Source: Caenorhabditis elegans
Lineage: Eukaryota > Nematoda > Chromadorea > Rhabditida > Rhabditidae
Direction of reading: 5' to 3'
Assembly (NCBI RefSeq): GCF_000002985.6
Contig: NC_003280.10
Coordinates: 7,994,501 to 8,058,500, forward strand
DNA length: 64,000 bases
The translations under genes and the position numbers were made by a program. This document shows, in pieces, positions 38,203 through 51,000 of the stretch. Within the stretch, counting starts at the first letter, position 1. Every line of letters begins with the position of its first letter. Below the pieces are notes generated by a model. The model saw only the letters and a program-made list of their open reading frames with translations. It ran no database searches and was not told where the DNA came from.

Positions 38203-39978
38203 TTTGATCTGTAAGTTTTAAAGTAAGCAGCAGGAAGGCAATGAAAAGTTGCAAGAAAGTGAAACGAATTGAACAGATTAGGCGAATAAGTGTCAATCAT
38301 TAAGTGTCGGCGGTTTTTTTTGCTCGAAGGCAATCAAGGCACAAAGGTTTATAATGATAAGGAATATTTTTTGGCAGTCTAAGTCTCTCTCCCTAGTATA
38401 ATATAATATTGTATCAGAAACAAAAAGAAATACCTATCAAAAGGACATTCGTTTTACAGAATCAGTGGGGTTTTCAGATAACATATGTAGGGTTACCACT
38501 AATCATTAGTATAATTAGAAACTCAAGAGTTTTGTCAAAATATAGTCACAGCAGGTCAATAAGACAATATATCTGAATAAAACACGGCATTGTGGATTTT
38601 CCAAAATATTTAGTCAGAGATTTGGCAAAATGCCAGACTGTCAGAAAAATTGAAATTTTGAGCCTACAGTGTTCAAATAAGAATAGTTAAGATATAGATT
38701 GAACATAAAACTCGTGTAACTTTTTTTTAGTGAACTTCCAAAATTATAAGAAGTACATGAAAACTGAATTATTGCTACTTTGTAACACTTTGTAACAGTA
38801 TATAAAACGTCCTCAATTTTTAACTACGACATTTTGTGATTTTTTAACTTCTCTAGATCATAAAATTTTTGAAAGCTAAACATTGATGCGTTGCAAAATA
38901 TATATAAATGAGTTCTGGTGTGGAAATATGTATATGACGAACAATTGGAAAAGTTGAGTACTGTAATTATATAATTGGAAACGGGCAAAGTTGGTTTCTT
39001 CCTCTAGAGCTCATAAACTCATCCTAAAAATTATATAAATAACAGGTTATTTGAAACAATGTTGTTTTGTAGAATTTTTACTGACGAATGAAATTTCAAA
39101 TGCAAGAAAAACGAACGATTGTTATGAATGGAAAATGGAAGAATGAATCATAATTCGAGAAATTCCTAATAAAAATTATTCCATTTGTTCATAAATTCTA
39201 GGAATGTAGTAGCAATTTCATTTAAATAAGGAGATAAATGTGCAAAATTTGAACTGAAGATACTCTCGGAACTCCAAAAATAATAAACTGAAAATTCTAC
39301 AACACAAAAACACTGAATTGGAGAAAATCAAAATGATACTGGAATAATATTTCTGGAAAAAGTGCGAAGAAGCAATGTGATGATTGTAGGTGATGTTTTC
39401 GGGTGACTAATTAGTTTTGGTGTGTCCTCCGGTTGAATACAGTCATTGTCCATGTTCTTTCTCTCCCCTTCTTTCTCTATTTCTCTACACTTTTTTTTTT
39501 AGTTTAACTCGTTCCGTTCGTTGATAGAATCAATGAGAGGAAGGTGCGAGACGAATTCTCCCGGAAACCTCACTTACACTCTACGTCTCTATTAGGCGTT
39601 GAACTTGCCTATAGTTCATAGGATTTGCCGCTCCAGCGAACATCAATGATGTCTTAAATAGTGGAAAAAGGCGTACAGATTGTGTGAGAACATTAAAATG
39701 CAACAAAAAACCGCTGAAGAACGTGACTTGACGTATCGAAGTGGTAATTGGAAAAGAAAGGTGTGATTGTGATGAGATTGATAAGAGAGAGGAGGAGATG
39801 ATGGTTGTGGAATATGATTGAAGTTGAATTGACATCAAATAGAAATTGGTTTATGGAATGAGAATAAAACGAAATAATTTAAAATGTAAAAGTTTAGAAC
39901 AGCTGAAATGAAGATCTTTTCGTGAAAAACAAAAGTTTCTGAAAATAAAGATTAAGGTATTCCAATCCGATCGAGTAA
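38203..39978. other. 1.8 kb between sap-49 end and the acyltransferase gene start
   Basis: Contains the 3' flank of sap-49 and the promoter region of the acyltransferase gene, both minus strand. AT-rich, with no convincing open frame; the 85-codon minus frame at 39581-39838 has no splice or start support. A T-rich tract at about 39489-39501 is unremarkable. Confidence 0.5.
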
Positions 39979-41267
39979 TTATGATGGAGGTGGTGGAGGT
40001 GGGATCATTCCATGACCAGATGGTGGTGCTGGAGGACGACTTGGTGGTGGAGGTGGATACATTCCTGGTCCAGCAGAAGGATATCGCGGCGGTGGTGGTG
40101 GCGGCATGCCTCCCGGATATCTGAAAAGAAAAATTGTGTAAGTTCGAACGGTGAACATGAACGATATTTTCAACTTAGAACAAAAATATATACCTCATCC
40201 CTGGTGGAGGTGGCGGCGGCATTCCACCCATTCCTGGAGGACCAAATCGTGATGGTGGTGGTGGTGGAGGCATACCAGGCATACCTGGTGGTCCTGGAGT
40301 TCTTCCTGGTGGAGGCGGTGGTGGTGGCGGCCACATTCCAGATGATGGTGGTGGTGGTGGACGAGGAGTCATTCCTGGCGTTGGCGGCATTGGAGGTGGC
40401 ATTGGTGTCACACTTGGTGGAGGTGGTGGTACTGGTGGATATTGTCCTTGATATCCAGATTGAGCCATTCCCATCAATGGTGGTGGTTGATAGCCTGGGC
40501 GTCCTGTTGCATGAGCAGCAATAGCAGCATGAACTCCTGGCATGGCCAAAGGTGTGTTAGCTGGAACACCAAGTGGAACGTCAGAAAATACTTGATGTGG
40601 CCGGTCTTTTGGAAACAGTGGATTTTGTGCAGCCAGCATACGCTCCGCTGCTGTTCCGTGTCTTTCTCCTTTTGAATCTCTCTTGAAAGCGTATGAGACG
40701 GTGATAGCTCGATTGCAAAGAAATTGGCCGTTCATAGCTTCTAATGCTGTATCTGAAGCTTCGAATGAAGCGAAGTTGATGAACGCGAATCCTTTAGACG
40801 TTCCCGAATCAACATCTCTCATGATTTTTGGAACTTGAAGAATAACTCCAAAAGCACTGAACGTATCGTATAGCAATTTCTCATCGACTTCTGGATCCAG
40901 ATTTCCAACAAAAATATTTGCACCAACATCCATATTCTTTTCATGAGCCGATGCTTTGTTCACCTGAATATTATTTTTTTAAATAATAAACTAAACATAT
41001 TTGATAGCTTACTTTAATTGGCTTTCCGTATAATTTGATCATGTTTAAAATTTTGATTGCATAATCTGCATCTTCTTCTCCCATGAACTCCACAAATCCG
41101 AAACCTTGATGATTGGCAGTTACTCGATCTTTCGGCATATTGACACTGACAACAGGTCCTGCTTGTACCATAAGTTCCCATAGGATGGACTCTGACACCT
41201 TCTCGTCTAATCCACCAACGTAAATTGTTGCATCTTGGTTTCTTTCCACTATCGGCCCTGCTGACAT
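39979..41267 (-). CDS. sap-49: SF3B4/SAP49 spliceosomal protein
   Basis: Exons 41267-41013, 40963-40194, 40120-39979 give 388 residues. Two RRMs: RRM1 about 13-91 ([13 protein letters not shown] as RNP2, [12 protein letters not shown] as RNP1) and RRM2 about 100-180 ([26 protein letters not shown]). The C-terminal half is a long proline/glycine-rich tail of PPPPP blocks with methionines. The human orthologue is the SF3B4 subunit of the U2 snRNP SF3b complex, which crosslinks to pre-mRNA upstream of the branch site and binds SF3B2. TTTCAG directly precedes the ATG. It is last in the inferred operon, giving spliceosomal supply from the same transcript as arp-6. Order and family make the symbol secure. 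Confidence 0.95.
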
Positions 41268-41410
41268 CTGAAATATTGATTTTTAAAAAATGAACAGCAC
41301 ATGAAAAAAAATAAGTCCAACAAAGGAAAATAAACCTCTGATCTCAAAAAAAAATATTTTGGCATATATATATATAAAACATGTTTATTTTAAAGTGATA
41401 AGAGATCAGT

Positions 41411-42846
41411 TCAGAAATCTTCATCTTCCTTTGGGGATTTCTCCCTCTGATCATCGAAATTACGAGTTCCCTTCAGTTCATCGGATTGCACAAGAGTCTG
41501 GAAAAAGTTAGAGAACTCCAACGAGTCTCCTCGTTCGTCCCAATCTTTTCGGTTGATCCATGGAACTTTAGAAGCAGTGAGAAGCTCTTGACCACAATGC
41601 CAGGAATGAGTTTGTGGGTTTATTACGTCATTTGAAACATTCAATCCATATTCTGCTGGCAGCATTGATCGAACTTCTCGTTCCAGGCGTTCACGAAATC
41701 CTGGGAAGCACGACGATCCGCCAATCACGATGATATTTTCTGCCAGAGCAGGCCGTAATGCTTCTGGACATTGACAAATACTCTCGATAACAGCTTCTGC
41801 GACACCACATTGATCAATATCAATATCCGAGGGACTGCAACAGATAAAATAGTTTATACTTTTTGCCGAAATTACTAACTTGAATAAGATTTCCGGAATG
41901 GCGAATCTCTCAACTCCCAAATGAATTGAAGGAATTTGTGGATCGTGTGGCTCTTTAACGTCTTTCACTACACCTCGGAATGTCGAGTGGAAATCCGGCA
42001 TAATATATCGTTTCATTGTTGTATTTTCTTGAAATCGATTCCTGAATAAAAACAATATAATTAGTATTCTTCATTTTTATACCTACCTAGCCTCTTTCAT
42101 GCTCTCATCAAAATTTTGTGAGACGAAGCAAAGATCCTCTTTACATTCGTTGATAACGTATGTTTCTTCGCTAACATTCAATTGTCGGTAAGATACCCAG
42201 TCCTTCAATTTATTTGTTAACGCTTTTCCACCAACATCGATCCTTAAAAATAAAGCTAATTGTAGTTTGAAAACACTTTCCAACCTTATAACACTATCCT
42301 GAATAAGCATTCCATTCACAAATGAAGCTACCGTAGTCCATGAAAACCCGGAATCCACAACAACTGCACACTTTTCGTTGTTGATTTTATTTGAATGTTT
42401 TGCCACCAAAGTCGAAGCAGACGTTTTGTGTACCTCTGTGAAGCCGAAATAATCAAACAATATTTCACTAGAGACATCAGGAAGAGCTGGGATTAGATAG
42501 TTATTATCTGTGAGTGCAATTCGAGAAGTAGACGCCTCCACATCCATAGATCCGAACGTTTTCTCCCAGATTTGCTGTTGTGTATCCCAATTCACCACAT
42601 ATCCTCTTTCAATTGGTCGCACATAGAATAGCGAAAACTTGTCCGAACATTCTTCTTGCTCGTGTGCAACAAAAACCCGCTTCTTTTCATGTTTCGCTTT
42701 CACAATACTGTTTGGAACTAATCTGAAAATATTTAAATTATATTGATATTTTTCTTATTAGAAACAAACCTAGGGGACTCTGAGTCTATCGTACCTATCT
42801 TCATATTATGGCCACCATTGTCAAAAATAATTGTTGTTAAACTCAT
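41411..42846 (-). CDS. arp-6: Actin-related protein 6, SWR1/SRCAP complex subunit
   Basis: Exons 42846-42770, 42722-42285, 42242-42087, 42041-41880, 41834-41411 give 418 residues, slightly longer than human ARP6. Actin-fold landmarks: the N-terminal phosphate-loop equivalent TTIIFDNGGHNMKIGT, the second loop VVVDSGFSWTTVASFV, the ENIIVIGGSSCFPGFRERL segment near 320, and the terminal WINRKDWDERG. The ARP6 family is a nuclear subunit of the H2A.Z-depositing SWR1/SRCAP remodeller. An acidic tail (KSPKEDEDF) ends the protein. TTTGTAG directly abuts the ATG, indicating trans-splicing. Assignment to ARP6 over other ARPs rests on these motifs and gene order. Confidence 0.9.
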
Positions 42847-43041
42847 CTACAAAATTATTTCACAGAATGAGTAGTGTGATTTTTCCAGATAAAAAATTAA
42901 GAGTAGGGTGGTAACCTATAAGATAACAAATAATTTCGAATTATCACAATATTCATGAAAGTATCAGGCACACAAGAAACAACCCGGTTATTGGAATTGA
43001 ATTGAAAATCTATGCGTTTTTACGAATGTTACATATGCTTC

Positions 43042-43665
43042 TTAAAAATTAGGATTCCCACGTAAGGCGACCGGTCCTTCCCGTTGAAGAAGTTGCTGAA
43101 GACGAGCGACTTCTTCGTCTTTACGATCCATTTCTCCTACAGGAGTCCAGCTTCTGTCATATTCCAACCGATATGATCCAAGATATTCTTCTTTCTTCTC
43201 TTGGTATCCCCACTCGTTAGGAGCCAACATAGAGAAATATTTGTTCATGCTTCCTTGCTTCTGGTACAAATGGTAAATTCGGCCAGGTTGCTTCTCCATG
43301 TTACAGGGAACGTTATGCAAATGCTCATCGCGTTGAGCATCTTCGAGAACTGCACGAGCTGCCATATGTAATTGTTCCATTTGATCGGCAATTTGCTTCA
43401 GACGATCGCAAGCTCTTCCTTTCACCAATTGGCGGGCACTGTTTAACTGATTTGCCAGCGCGACCAAATCATCGGCATCAATTTTGTCAGTTTGACGAGC
43501 ACTGGTTACAAGGCGCTGATCTTCACTTCGGGACTGCACGAGAGGAACGTTTACTGAAAAATTTAATTACTATTGATATCAAAATTTGTTCGTACTTCTT
43601 TCTCCTCTTTGTGGAAGCTGGACAAGAGGCATATCACTCGCCATTTCTACTTCATTTATCTCCAT
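43042..43665 (-). CDS. C1orf50-like conserved protein (DUF2452 type)
   Basis: Two exons, 43665-43596 and 43553-43042, give 193 residues. The conserved core HNVPCNMEKQPGRIYHLYQK and YFSMLAPNEWG near the C-terminal third matches the animal C1orf50/DUF2452 family as I recall it. A predicted helical segment (about 60-100) could form a coiled coil. Biochemical role unknown to me. The chosen ATG follows GTTACAG directly, and the upstream 28 residues would be lost if translation started at the internal methionine MQSRSEDQ. Third in order from the right in the operon, between ubh-4 and arp-6. Confidence 0.85.
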
Positions 43666-43879
43666 CTGTAACTAATCTTGTATTAAGCTGTGACAGGCCT
43701 TTAAAAACACATGCAATCGAAAATAGGCTGGACGGATTGAGACCAGAAATGATGCAAATATAAAAACAAATTATTGAACTAATAAATTTAATGTCTGATA
43801 TTAAAACAAAAACAATCAAGAACCCATTTAAATTATGAGAATACAAATAAATAATTCAAGTACGTTTAGAATGCAATAT

Positions 43880-44931
43880 CTATTGTTTTCTCTTCAATTC
43901 AAGCTTGGTTATGTCTGTATTCAGCTTGGATTTTTCTTTAGCGGCTTGATAAGCGTTGTCGACAAGTCCAACCAATTTTCCTTCCTTTGCAAGAATCTTC
44001 ATCAATTCAATTACGAACGGAGTATAATTGTGACGTCGGCGATTGTTTTCCTTGCGGTACCTGAATTTCACACATAAAATATTTAAATTAGAGCATTTCT
44101 TACATTTCCATTTTGTAATCCTCATCAGCAATGGCTTTATTGAGATCGGCTATCTGCTCTTCAAGCTCATTATTTTCATTTGCTTGAATCAAGTTCTCCA
44201 TCATCTCCTGCAGTTTCTGTTTGCGGTTTGGAACAAGTGCCATCAAATTGAACGTGATCTCCCCTTCGCTGTATTTTTGCATTCTTTGTTGAATTACGGG
44301 CTTAATTGCCTCAATCCAGTCTTGTTCTTTTTGGAACTCAGCAACCTCAAGTGGGAGCTCACGAAGCCCATCCAGCTCGTAGACCTTATTACCGATTGGC
44401 ACGTATGTCACAAAGTGATAGTTATCCTCCGATTCTCCGCCTTTGATATCAAGTTCGAAAAGAGTCTGACGAGAAAAACTATTGTGAACAGTGCGAATTT
44501 CCTCGCTGTTCGAAAGACAATGACCGCGAGTATTCGGATCCAAGTCAATCGCGAATTCTTTGTACTGATTCAGGATATTTCCAAGCTTCACATCGGTATC
44601 TTCCACGTTCATAAGCAAGTTGATGAGAGCTTGAGTAGCACAAGCGTTTTGAATTGTTTGATGAGCAAAAAAGATGTTTTGCTTGTCACTAGGAATCCCA
44701 GTTGTTTCATCTCCCTGGCGCCACTTGAACAAAAAAATGAGTCCGTAAGTTGGTCTAAAAAATTAATTGTTTTATTTTCAATTTCAGAAAAAAATACCGT
44801 GTCATCGCTTTATCATCATCGAGCGAATACAGCTCCTCGACTTGAAGCCCATCAACACCGAAACCACGCAGCATTTCAGTGAACACACCAGGATCGCTTT
44901 CAATCAAGCACCAGCTTCCAGCATCAGTCAT
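43880..44931 (-). CDS. ubh-4: UCHL5/UCH37-type ubiquitin C-terminal hydrolase
   Basis: Exons 44931-44798, 44754-44104, 44060-43880 give 321 residues. The peptidase C12 domain starts at the N-terminus ([16 protein letters not shown]); the catalytic cysteine is C83 in [13 protein letters not shown] and the histidine is in [11 protein letters not shown], followed by the LDGLRELP aspartate. The tail [22 protein letters not shown] is the UCH37-like domain that binds RPN-13 at the proteasome (and INO80 in vertebrates). It trims ubiquitin from proteasome-bound chains. TTTTCAG abuts the ATG. As first gene of the cluster it probably receives SL1. The divergent neighbour algn-6 starts 579 bp away, so the promoter region may be shared. 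Confidence 0.93.
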
Positions 44932-45509
44932 CTGAAAACAAAAATAAACTTAGTTTTTTCAAAATTTTAAAACAACTGAAACTTTTAAATAGAAAGTGAA
45001 CTCTAACCGAAAAGAGATTTATTGTGCAAAATAAATGTTTCGAAAAAAAACCTGGATTCAAAAAATATAGTCAGCTTTGTTGCAGTGGAGCGCACATGCA
45101 CGTTTAGACATTTAAGTCTTCGGCCACGTTGTCCTGCACGGTTTACGGGTGACGCAAGCACTTTTATTAAAATTGTTTGATATCTTTTTAGACTTTTTGA
45201 CACTAAAAAATGAATAGAAAATTATGTAGTTAGTTTGAAAAAAAGTGAATGTAAAAAATACAATTTTCTTTCCCATTTTTATGATGGCCTAGAAACTTGA
45301 ATTGAACGAGGAGTACTGTATGTTTTAAAATTATTTATAAATATATATATTTATTTATTTTTTGACTGAATCAAATTAATTCCCTTTGCTTATTAAATTA
45401 CTAGCACAATACATTCGAAGGAAACGTTAGTGACTTTGAAGAAATATTTTCTTATTGTTTACTCCATTGGCATTATAATAATTCGTTTCTCTAATGAAAT
45501 TTTTCAGAC
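44932..45509. other. Divergent intergenic region between ubh-4 and algn-6
   Basis: 578 nt that must hold the promoters for both the ubh-4 operon and algn-6. A GC-richer core at about 45080-45160 (GTGGAGCGCACATGCACG, GTCTTCGGCCACGTTGTCC) stands out against AT-rich flanks and is the likeliest promoter core. Confidence 0.5.
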
Positions 45510-47217
45510 ATGAAAGAAAGAATCAAAGATAAAGCATGGCGCCCTCAATTTATAAAGTTGAATAATCCAGACACTTCCAAAAAGGTTTGTTTGTTATTCA
45601 TAACTAATATTTAACAAAGTTAATTGTAATTTTTTCAAGATTGTATCACAAAAGAGCAAAAAACCTGAAATTGTGGATCTTTCATCGCCAGGAAATAATG
45701 ATTTGGTTACAATATCAATTCTATGTGTTCTCCTTTGTTTTCAATTAGCTATTTCATTGAATCCTCATTCTGGAGAATCTCAACCACCGATGTATGGAGA
45801 CTACGAAGCGCAAAGACATTGGATGGAAATCACAGTAAATCTTCCAATTGAGCAATGGTACCTGAACGGAACGCATAACGATCTTCTTTATTGGGGACTC
45901 GATTATCCTCCAATCACGGCATATCACCATTATCTTCTTGGTGTGATGTAGGTTACTTTTATAACTGAAAGGCAATAAATTTATTATTCAGATCCAACAA
46001 AATCAACAAAAAATGGGTGGAATTAACAACCTCGCGAGGTTACGAATCAATTGCACACAAACTTTTTATGCGACTTTCGGCGATAATTCCGTTTTACATT
46101 TTCTATCTCCCGCCATTGATATTCTACTTCACAAGATCAAAGAAGATGTCACCCATTCTATACGCGTTAGCTCTACTGTATCCATCACTACTAGTGATTG
46201 ACAATGGTCATTTCCAGTAAGTTACAAATTTGAAAAATCTTCTGAAACCCTACCTAACTTTATTTTAGGTACAACAGTATTTCGCTTGGACTGTTTTTGG
46301 CAACTTACATGTTCCTAACCAAAAACTTCACTATAATTGGATCAATATTATTTGTTGCCGCGCTGAATTATAAACAAATGGAGCTCTATCATGCATTGCC
46401 TGTGTTTGTATTTATCCTTGCTAGATCAATCAACAAAACTCAACTTTTCAACTCATTCCGGAGAATATTGACCATAGGATTGTTTGTAGTCGGAACTTTT
46501 CTCATAATCTGGCTTCCATTCCTTTTGACAGGCACAGCCAAAGATGTTATAATTCGCGTTTTTCCATTCAATCGTGGACTATATGAAGATAAAGTAGCAA
46601 GTTTCTGGTGTGCGTTCTCGTTTATACTAAAACGCCTACCGCTTCAGAGCGTGCAAATTTATATCAGGTGCTCGAATTAATTTGTTTTAAAAAATCAATT
46701 TTTTATTTTCAGCACTGCCCTCGTACTTGCTGGATCTGCACCGTCTCTGCTAGTATTGTTCTTACGACCCACAGAAAAACAATTCAGAATTTCGTTAACA
46801 GCGACAGGACTTTCCTTTTTCTTATTTTCCTTCCACGTACATGAAAAGACTATCCTTCTAGCTGCAGTTCCAGCGCTTTTGCTAATTTCTGAATATACAT
46901 CTCTTGTCATTTGGTTCCTGAACATAACAAATATAAGCATTTTCAGTTTGTGCGTCAAGGATAATTTTGCCCTTTCACTCTCTTTCTTCTTCGCATATTT
47001 TGTTGTCTCATATGCATATACTGCTCCCAGAAAAATATCTCACATTCTGACTATTCTGATTGGTTTTGCTATTTGTATCCTAGAGCTGTATGGACCTAGT
47101 AACCAAAGGTTTCCTCATATTTATCAATTGGCGAATGCCTTTTTCAGTTGTGTTCATTTTATATATTTTCTGTTGTACCTCAGTTTTGCATCATTTGAAA
47201 AAACAAAAAAAGAATAA
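45510..47217 (+). CDS. algn-6: ALG6 alpha-1,3-glucosyltransferase (ER, dolichol-linked glycan)
   Basis: Exons 45510-45584, 45640-45947, 45992-46216, 46269-46667, 46713-47217 give 503 residues, normal for ALG6. It adds the first glucose to dolichol-PP-Man9GlcNAc2 in the ER lumen, using dolichol-P-glucose. Motifs: [18 protein letters not shown] in the first luminal loop with its acidic residue, then [37 protein letters not shown], and HVHEKTIL late. About eleven hydrophobic segments. ALG8 is the close paralogue; my preference for ALG6 is from family pattern and remembered locus. The ATG lies 2 nt past a TTTTCAG acceptor. A poly(A) hexamer AATAAA (47213-47218) overlaps the stop codon. Confidence 0.88.
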
Positions 47218-48088
47218 AATTAATTACTTCTGACATTTGAATAATTGTTCCAACATACATACAAATGAAAATTTAAAACGAAAAAGAGAGTCGTTGAAAT
47301 TAAATTTTCTTTTGCGCTAAACAACACGCGCTACGACACTCCGTTTGAATTCTGCGCCTCTCTGGAGGAATGAGAATTTTTCATTTCATTTTTTTCACCC
47401 GTTTTTGTTTTCTTTCTCGTGATTGCTCACTCAGCAGGTTTTTAGGAATTGCTCATTTCTAATTTTAAATACTAGAGTGTCTTAACTAATTTCTACGGAA
47501 CAGCGATAACATATATTTTCAAAACTTCATACTGTATTCTACTTGAACAGTATAACTGATGACTTAAACAGTGAGATTTCATAGTAGTCTTTTCAATAGT
47601 TGCTTTCACGTCTGATAGCTTCACGGGTATACATGCAAACTATATTGGCCAAATTGAGAAGCTCTCAAGATACCTGTGAGCTTTGAAATAAAGTAAAAAT
47701 GGCATTTTTGGTTGATATCGTACTGAAGTTTCCTCACGCCATCCAAATATTTTTCTTTTAGAATATTTTAAAAACAAACGTTTCGAAAAGCAAGCACTTT
47801 CTTAATCCAGGGTTTAACAGCCAACCGAAACTAAGAGCTGAAAAGGATCATTCTCTGTCATTTTTCAACTCAAGACGCGGCATCGTTTTTTAGTCCTACA
47901 CGACCCCAGTAATAGACAATTTCCGGTTGAACCACATCACAACGTACACATTCTAAGATGAGCACATTCAACGCATCTTATTAGTTTTCGCTTTTTGGGA
48001 TAGCGTGCTTGTCTAGTGCATCCTCGCTACTCTTCTCAAGTACTTCGTTTTCGCCCTCGTCATTTTTTTCATAAGTAGAATTTCCCAG
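47218..48088. other. Intergenic region upstream of the USP47-like gene
   Basis: Holds the algn-6 3' flank and the promoter of the gene at 48089. AT-rich with scattered pyrimidine tracts; CTCGCTACTCTTCTCAAG at about 48025 lies just upstream of the trans-splice acceptor (TTTCCCAG abutting the ATG). No further gene seen. Confidence 0.5.
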
Positions 48089-51000
48089 ATGGTACGGGTC
48101 GAGGACTCGAACGGCGCAGATACAGATACCAATCCAGAAGGTGAATCCTCAGGTTATGTCCGTTTGGCTGGCAACGGACTTCCTGGCGGCGAGCAACAAC
48201 AAGCAAGCTCTTCAGGGGTAGCTGCGGCACCATCTGTCGATAGCAGCCCTGGGCGATCAGTTCCGTTGGCTATTGCTTCGTCATCATCACCGGCCAATGT
48301 AGCAAATAATCAATATGCGATTCCAGTCGATGAAAACGGACACAGATATGTCGGTCTTGTGAACCAGGCGAGTTTTATTTGAAATCAATTGTTTTTAAAC
48401 TTATTATTTCCAGGCAATGACTTGTTATTTGAACAGTCTTGTGCAATCTCTCTACATGACTCCGGAATTTCGAAATGCTATGTACGATTGGGAATATGTT
48501 CAACAGCCAGCCCATATTAAAGAACAAAGAAAAAAGGCCGAACAGAGTATTCCATGTCAACTTCAAAAACTATTCCTACTGCTTCAGACATCTGAAAATG
48601 ACTCCCTGGAAACGAAAGATCTAACGCAAAGTTTTGGATGGACATCGAATGAAGCATACGATCAGCATGATGTTCAGGAACTTTGCCGTCTTATGTTCGA
48701 TGCTTTGGAACACAAATGGAAAGGCACCGAACATGAGAAGCTTATTCAAGATTTGTACAGAGGAACCATGGAAGACTTTGTAGCATGCCTCAAATGTGGA
48801 CGAGAGAGTGTCAAGACGGATTACTTTCTTGATCTACCGTTAGCTGTTAAACCATTTGGCGCAATACATGCATACAAAAGTGTCGAAGAAGCGTTGACTG
48901 CGTTTGTTCAACCAGAACTTCTTGATGGATCAAACCAATACATGTGTGAAAATTGCAAAAGCAAGCAGGATGCTCATAAAGGACTTCGAATTACTCAGTT
49001 CCCATATCTCCTCACAATTCAATTAAAACGTTTTGATTTCGATTACAATACAATGCATCGTATTAAATTAAACGACAAAATGACTTTCCCTGATGTTTTG
49101 GATTTGAACGACTATGTAAACAAAGAGAAGCGATCGACAACATCATCAGCTTGGCAACAGATTGGAAAGAATAAATCAGAAAACGAAGAAGATGATATGG
49201 AATTAGGATCACCCAATCCAAAAAGATGCACTCCGGGAGTTCAATCTCCAAATCGTTACCAAGGAAGTGAGAATGGTATGCTATATAAAAATGTGATATT
49301 CCAATATGCCAATGAGTTTCAGTATGTGTTGGCCAGCCGATTGATCACGCAGCAGTGGACGATATAGTAAAAACAAGCGGAGATAATGTGTACGAGTTGT
49401 TTTCTGTAATGGTTCATTCTGGAAATGCTGCTGGGGGACATTACTTTGCATATATCAAAAATCTGGACCAGGATAGGTGGTACGTTTTCAACGATACGCG
49501 AGTGGATTTTGCAACCCCTTTGGAGATTGAGAAGAGCTTCGGTGGTCATCCGAGTGGTTGGAATCAATCGAATACTAATGCCTATATGCTAATGTATCGC
49601 AGGGTAAGTTTTTGAAAGATATAGTGTTTAATATTTTGTATTTTAAGATTGATCCGAAGAGAAACGCTCGATTTATTTTGAGCAATCAACTACCACAACA
49701 CATAAAGGATTCTCAAGAAAAGTGGAAGAGACTTGAACGAGAGGCGGAAGATGAAAGACTCCGAAAACTGAGCCTTATTCAAGTATATGTTACCATCAAC
49801 TATCCATTCCCATCAGTTGTCACACTCCCAGATAAGAAGCAACTCGATTTGACTCCACAAAAATATCAGATTGCTGAAGATTTTGGTGAATACAAGACTG
49901 AAATATCACGAGAGATGCCGATCAAAAATGTGTTCAATCACGCATTCGAGTTTTTCAATGAGCGTGCTCGAGCCTACAACTTGCCATTCACAAAAAATTC
50001 TGCTCGTCTAATTTATGTTGAGCATGGTAGCCTGATGATGGATTTCAAATCAAAAGCAGACATGGACAAGAAGTTACGAAGTGTTTTCAATGTCAATCAC
50101 GGAGAGCCTGGATCAATGTATGGAGTTCACTTCATTCTTGATGTTCGTATTGCTTCATCGTTCTTCCCAGTCGACATTAAAAACAAGATCACAATCAAAG
50201 TGCAACGCGTCGACATTGGTAAAAAGACGACTGCAAATGAGTTGATTGTCGTTGTAGATGCTAATGAGAAGATGATTAAAGTAAAATCGTGGATAGGAGG
50301 TCAATTTCGAGATGATATTCATGGGGTTTTAAATGCTCGTGTGGTTCTTGAAGTTGCTTCGTCAAGATGCGAGTTCATGATGATTGACGTTAGTCATAAC
50401 GCAACGGAATTTGGAAGTCTGATACAGCAATATGTTGGACACACTACGCCTACGGTAGTATTCAAATTTTGAAACAGTGTGTAAAAATTCTTTTTTTTCA
50501 GCTATATTACGATGGTGGATTAAATACAATGGTCACGAAAGAATCTCAAGAAGCAACGCTAGCTGATCGAAAGCTACCGTTCGACAAATCGGTTATGTAT
50601 CATATTCTTGACAGAAAATGTTTCTCAACAATGGTGAAAGTTCGTTTGCCATCACAAGAGGAGATTGAAAAAGCAGCGTCTACTAAAAATGCTTATCAAG
50701 GTCCAACTTGGGCCGAGACAATTGCCATAATGAAGGAAGAGGACAGACTTTGGAATGAGCCGCGAGCTGCTGTAGAAGTAATGTCAACTGTCTCGAGAAC
50801 CGACACTACTGATCATGCACTTGTGGTGAGTTTATTTTGATTAGAGAGCTTTTGATATCCCATATTTCAATGTAGAATTTTTTTCTAATAGAACTTTTTT
50901 TTCAAATAATGGAAACAATAATCTACTATTGCAGGCGGACACTGACGATGAGCCAATTCCTTCCGGAAGAGGTTCAACTGCTTCTATGCGTTCCGTCAGC

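Larger units (their letters stand above)
39979..44931 (-). other. Probable four-gene operon: ubh-4, C1orf50-like, arp-6, sap-49
   Basis: Four head-to-tail genes with stop-to-ATG gaps of about 214, 195 and 143 nt. Each ATG, including the first, is immediately preceded by a splice acceptor (TTTTCAG, TTACAG, TTTGTAG, TTTCAG). AATAAA (minus strand, 41389-41384) lies 22 nt past the arp-6 stop. This spacing and these acceptors are the pattern of worm SL1/SL2 operons. Co-transcription and SL2 use are inferred. Confidence 0.8.

Noticed and set aside
40012-40524. 170-codon plus-strand open frame antisense to sap-49
   Set aside because: It mirrors the proline-rich repeats of sap-49; the W/V-rich translation is an artefact of GGTGGT runs.
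44043-44882. 279-codon plus-strand open frame antisense to ubh-4
   Set aside because: Entirely complementary to the well-supported ubh-4 exons and their introns; no independent start or splice support.
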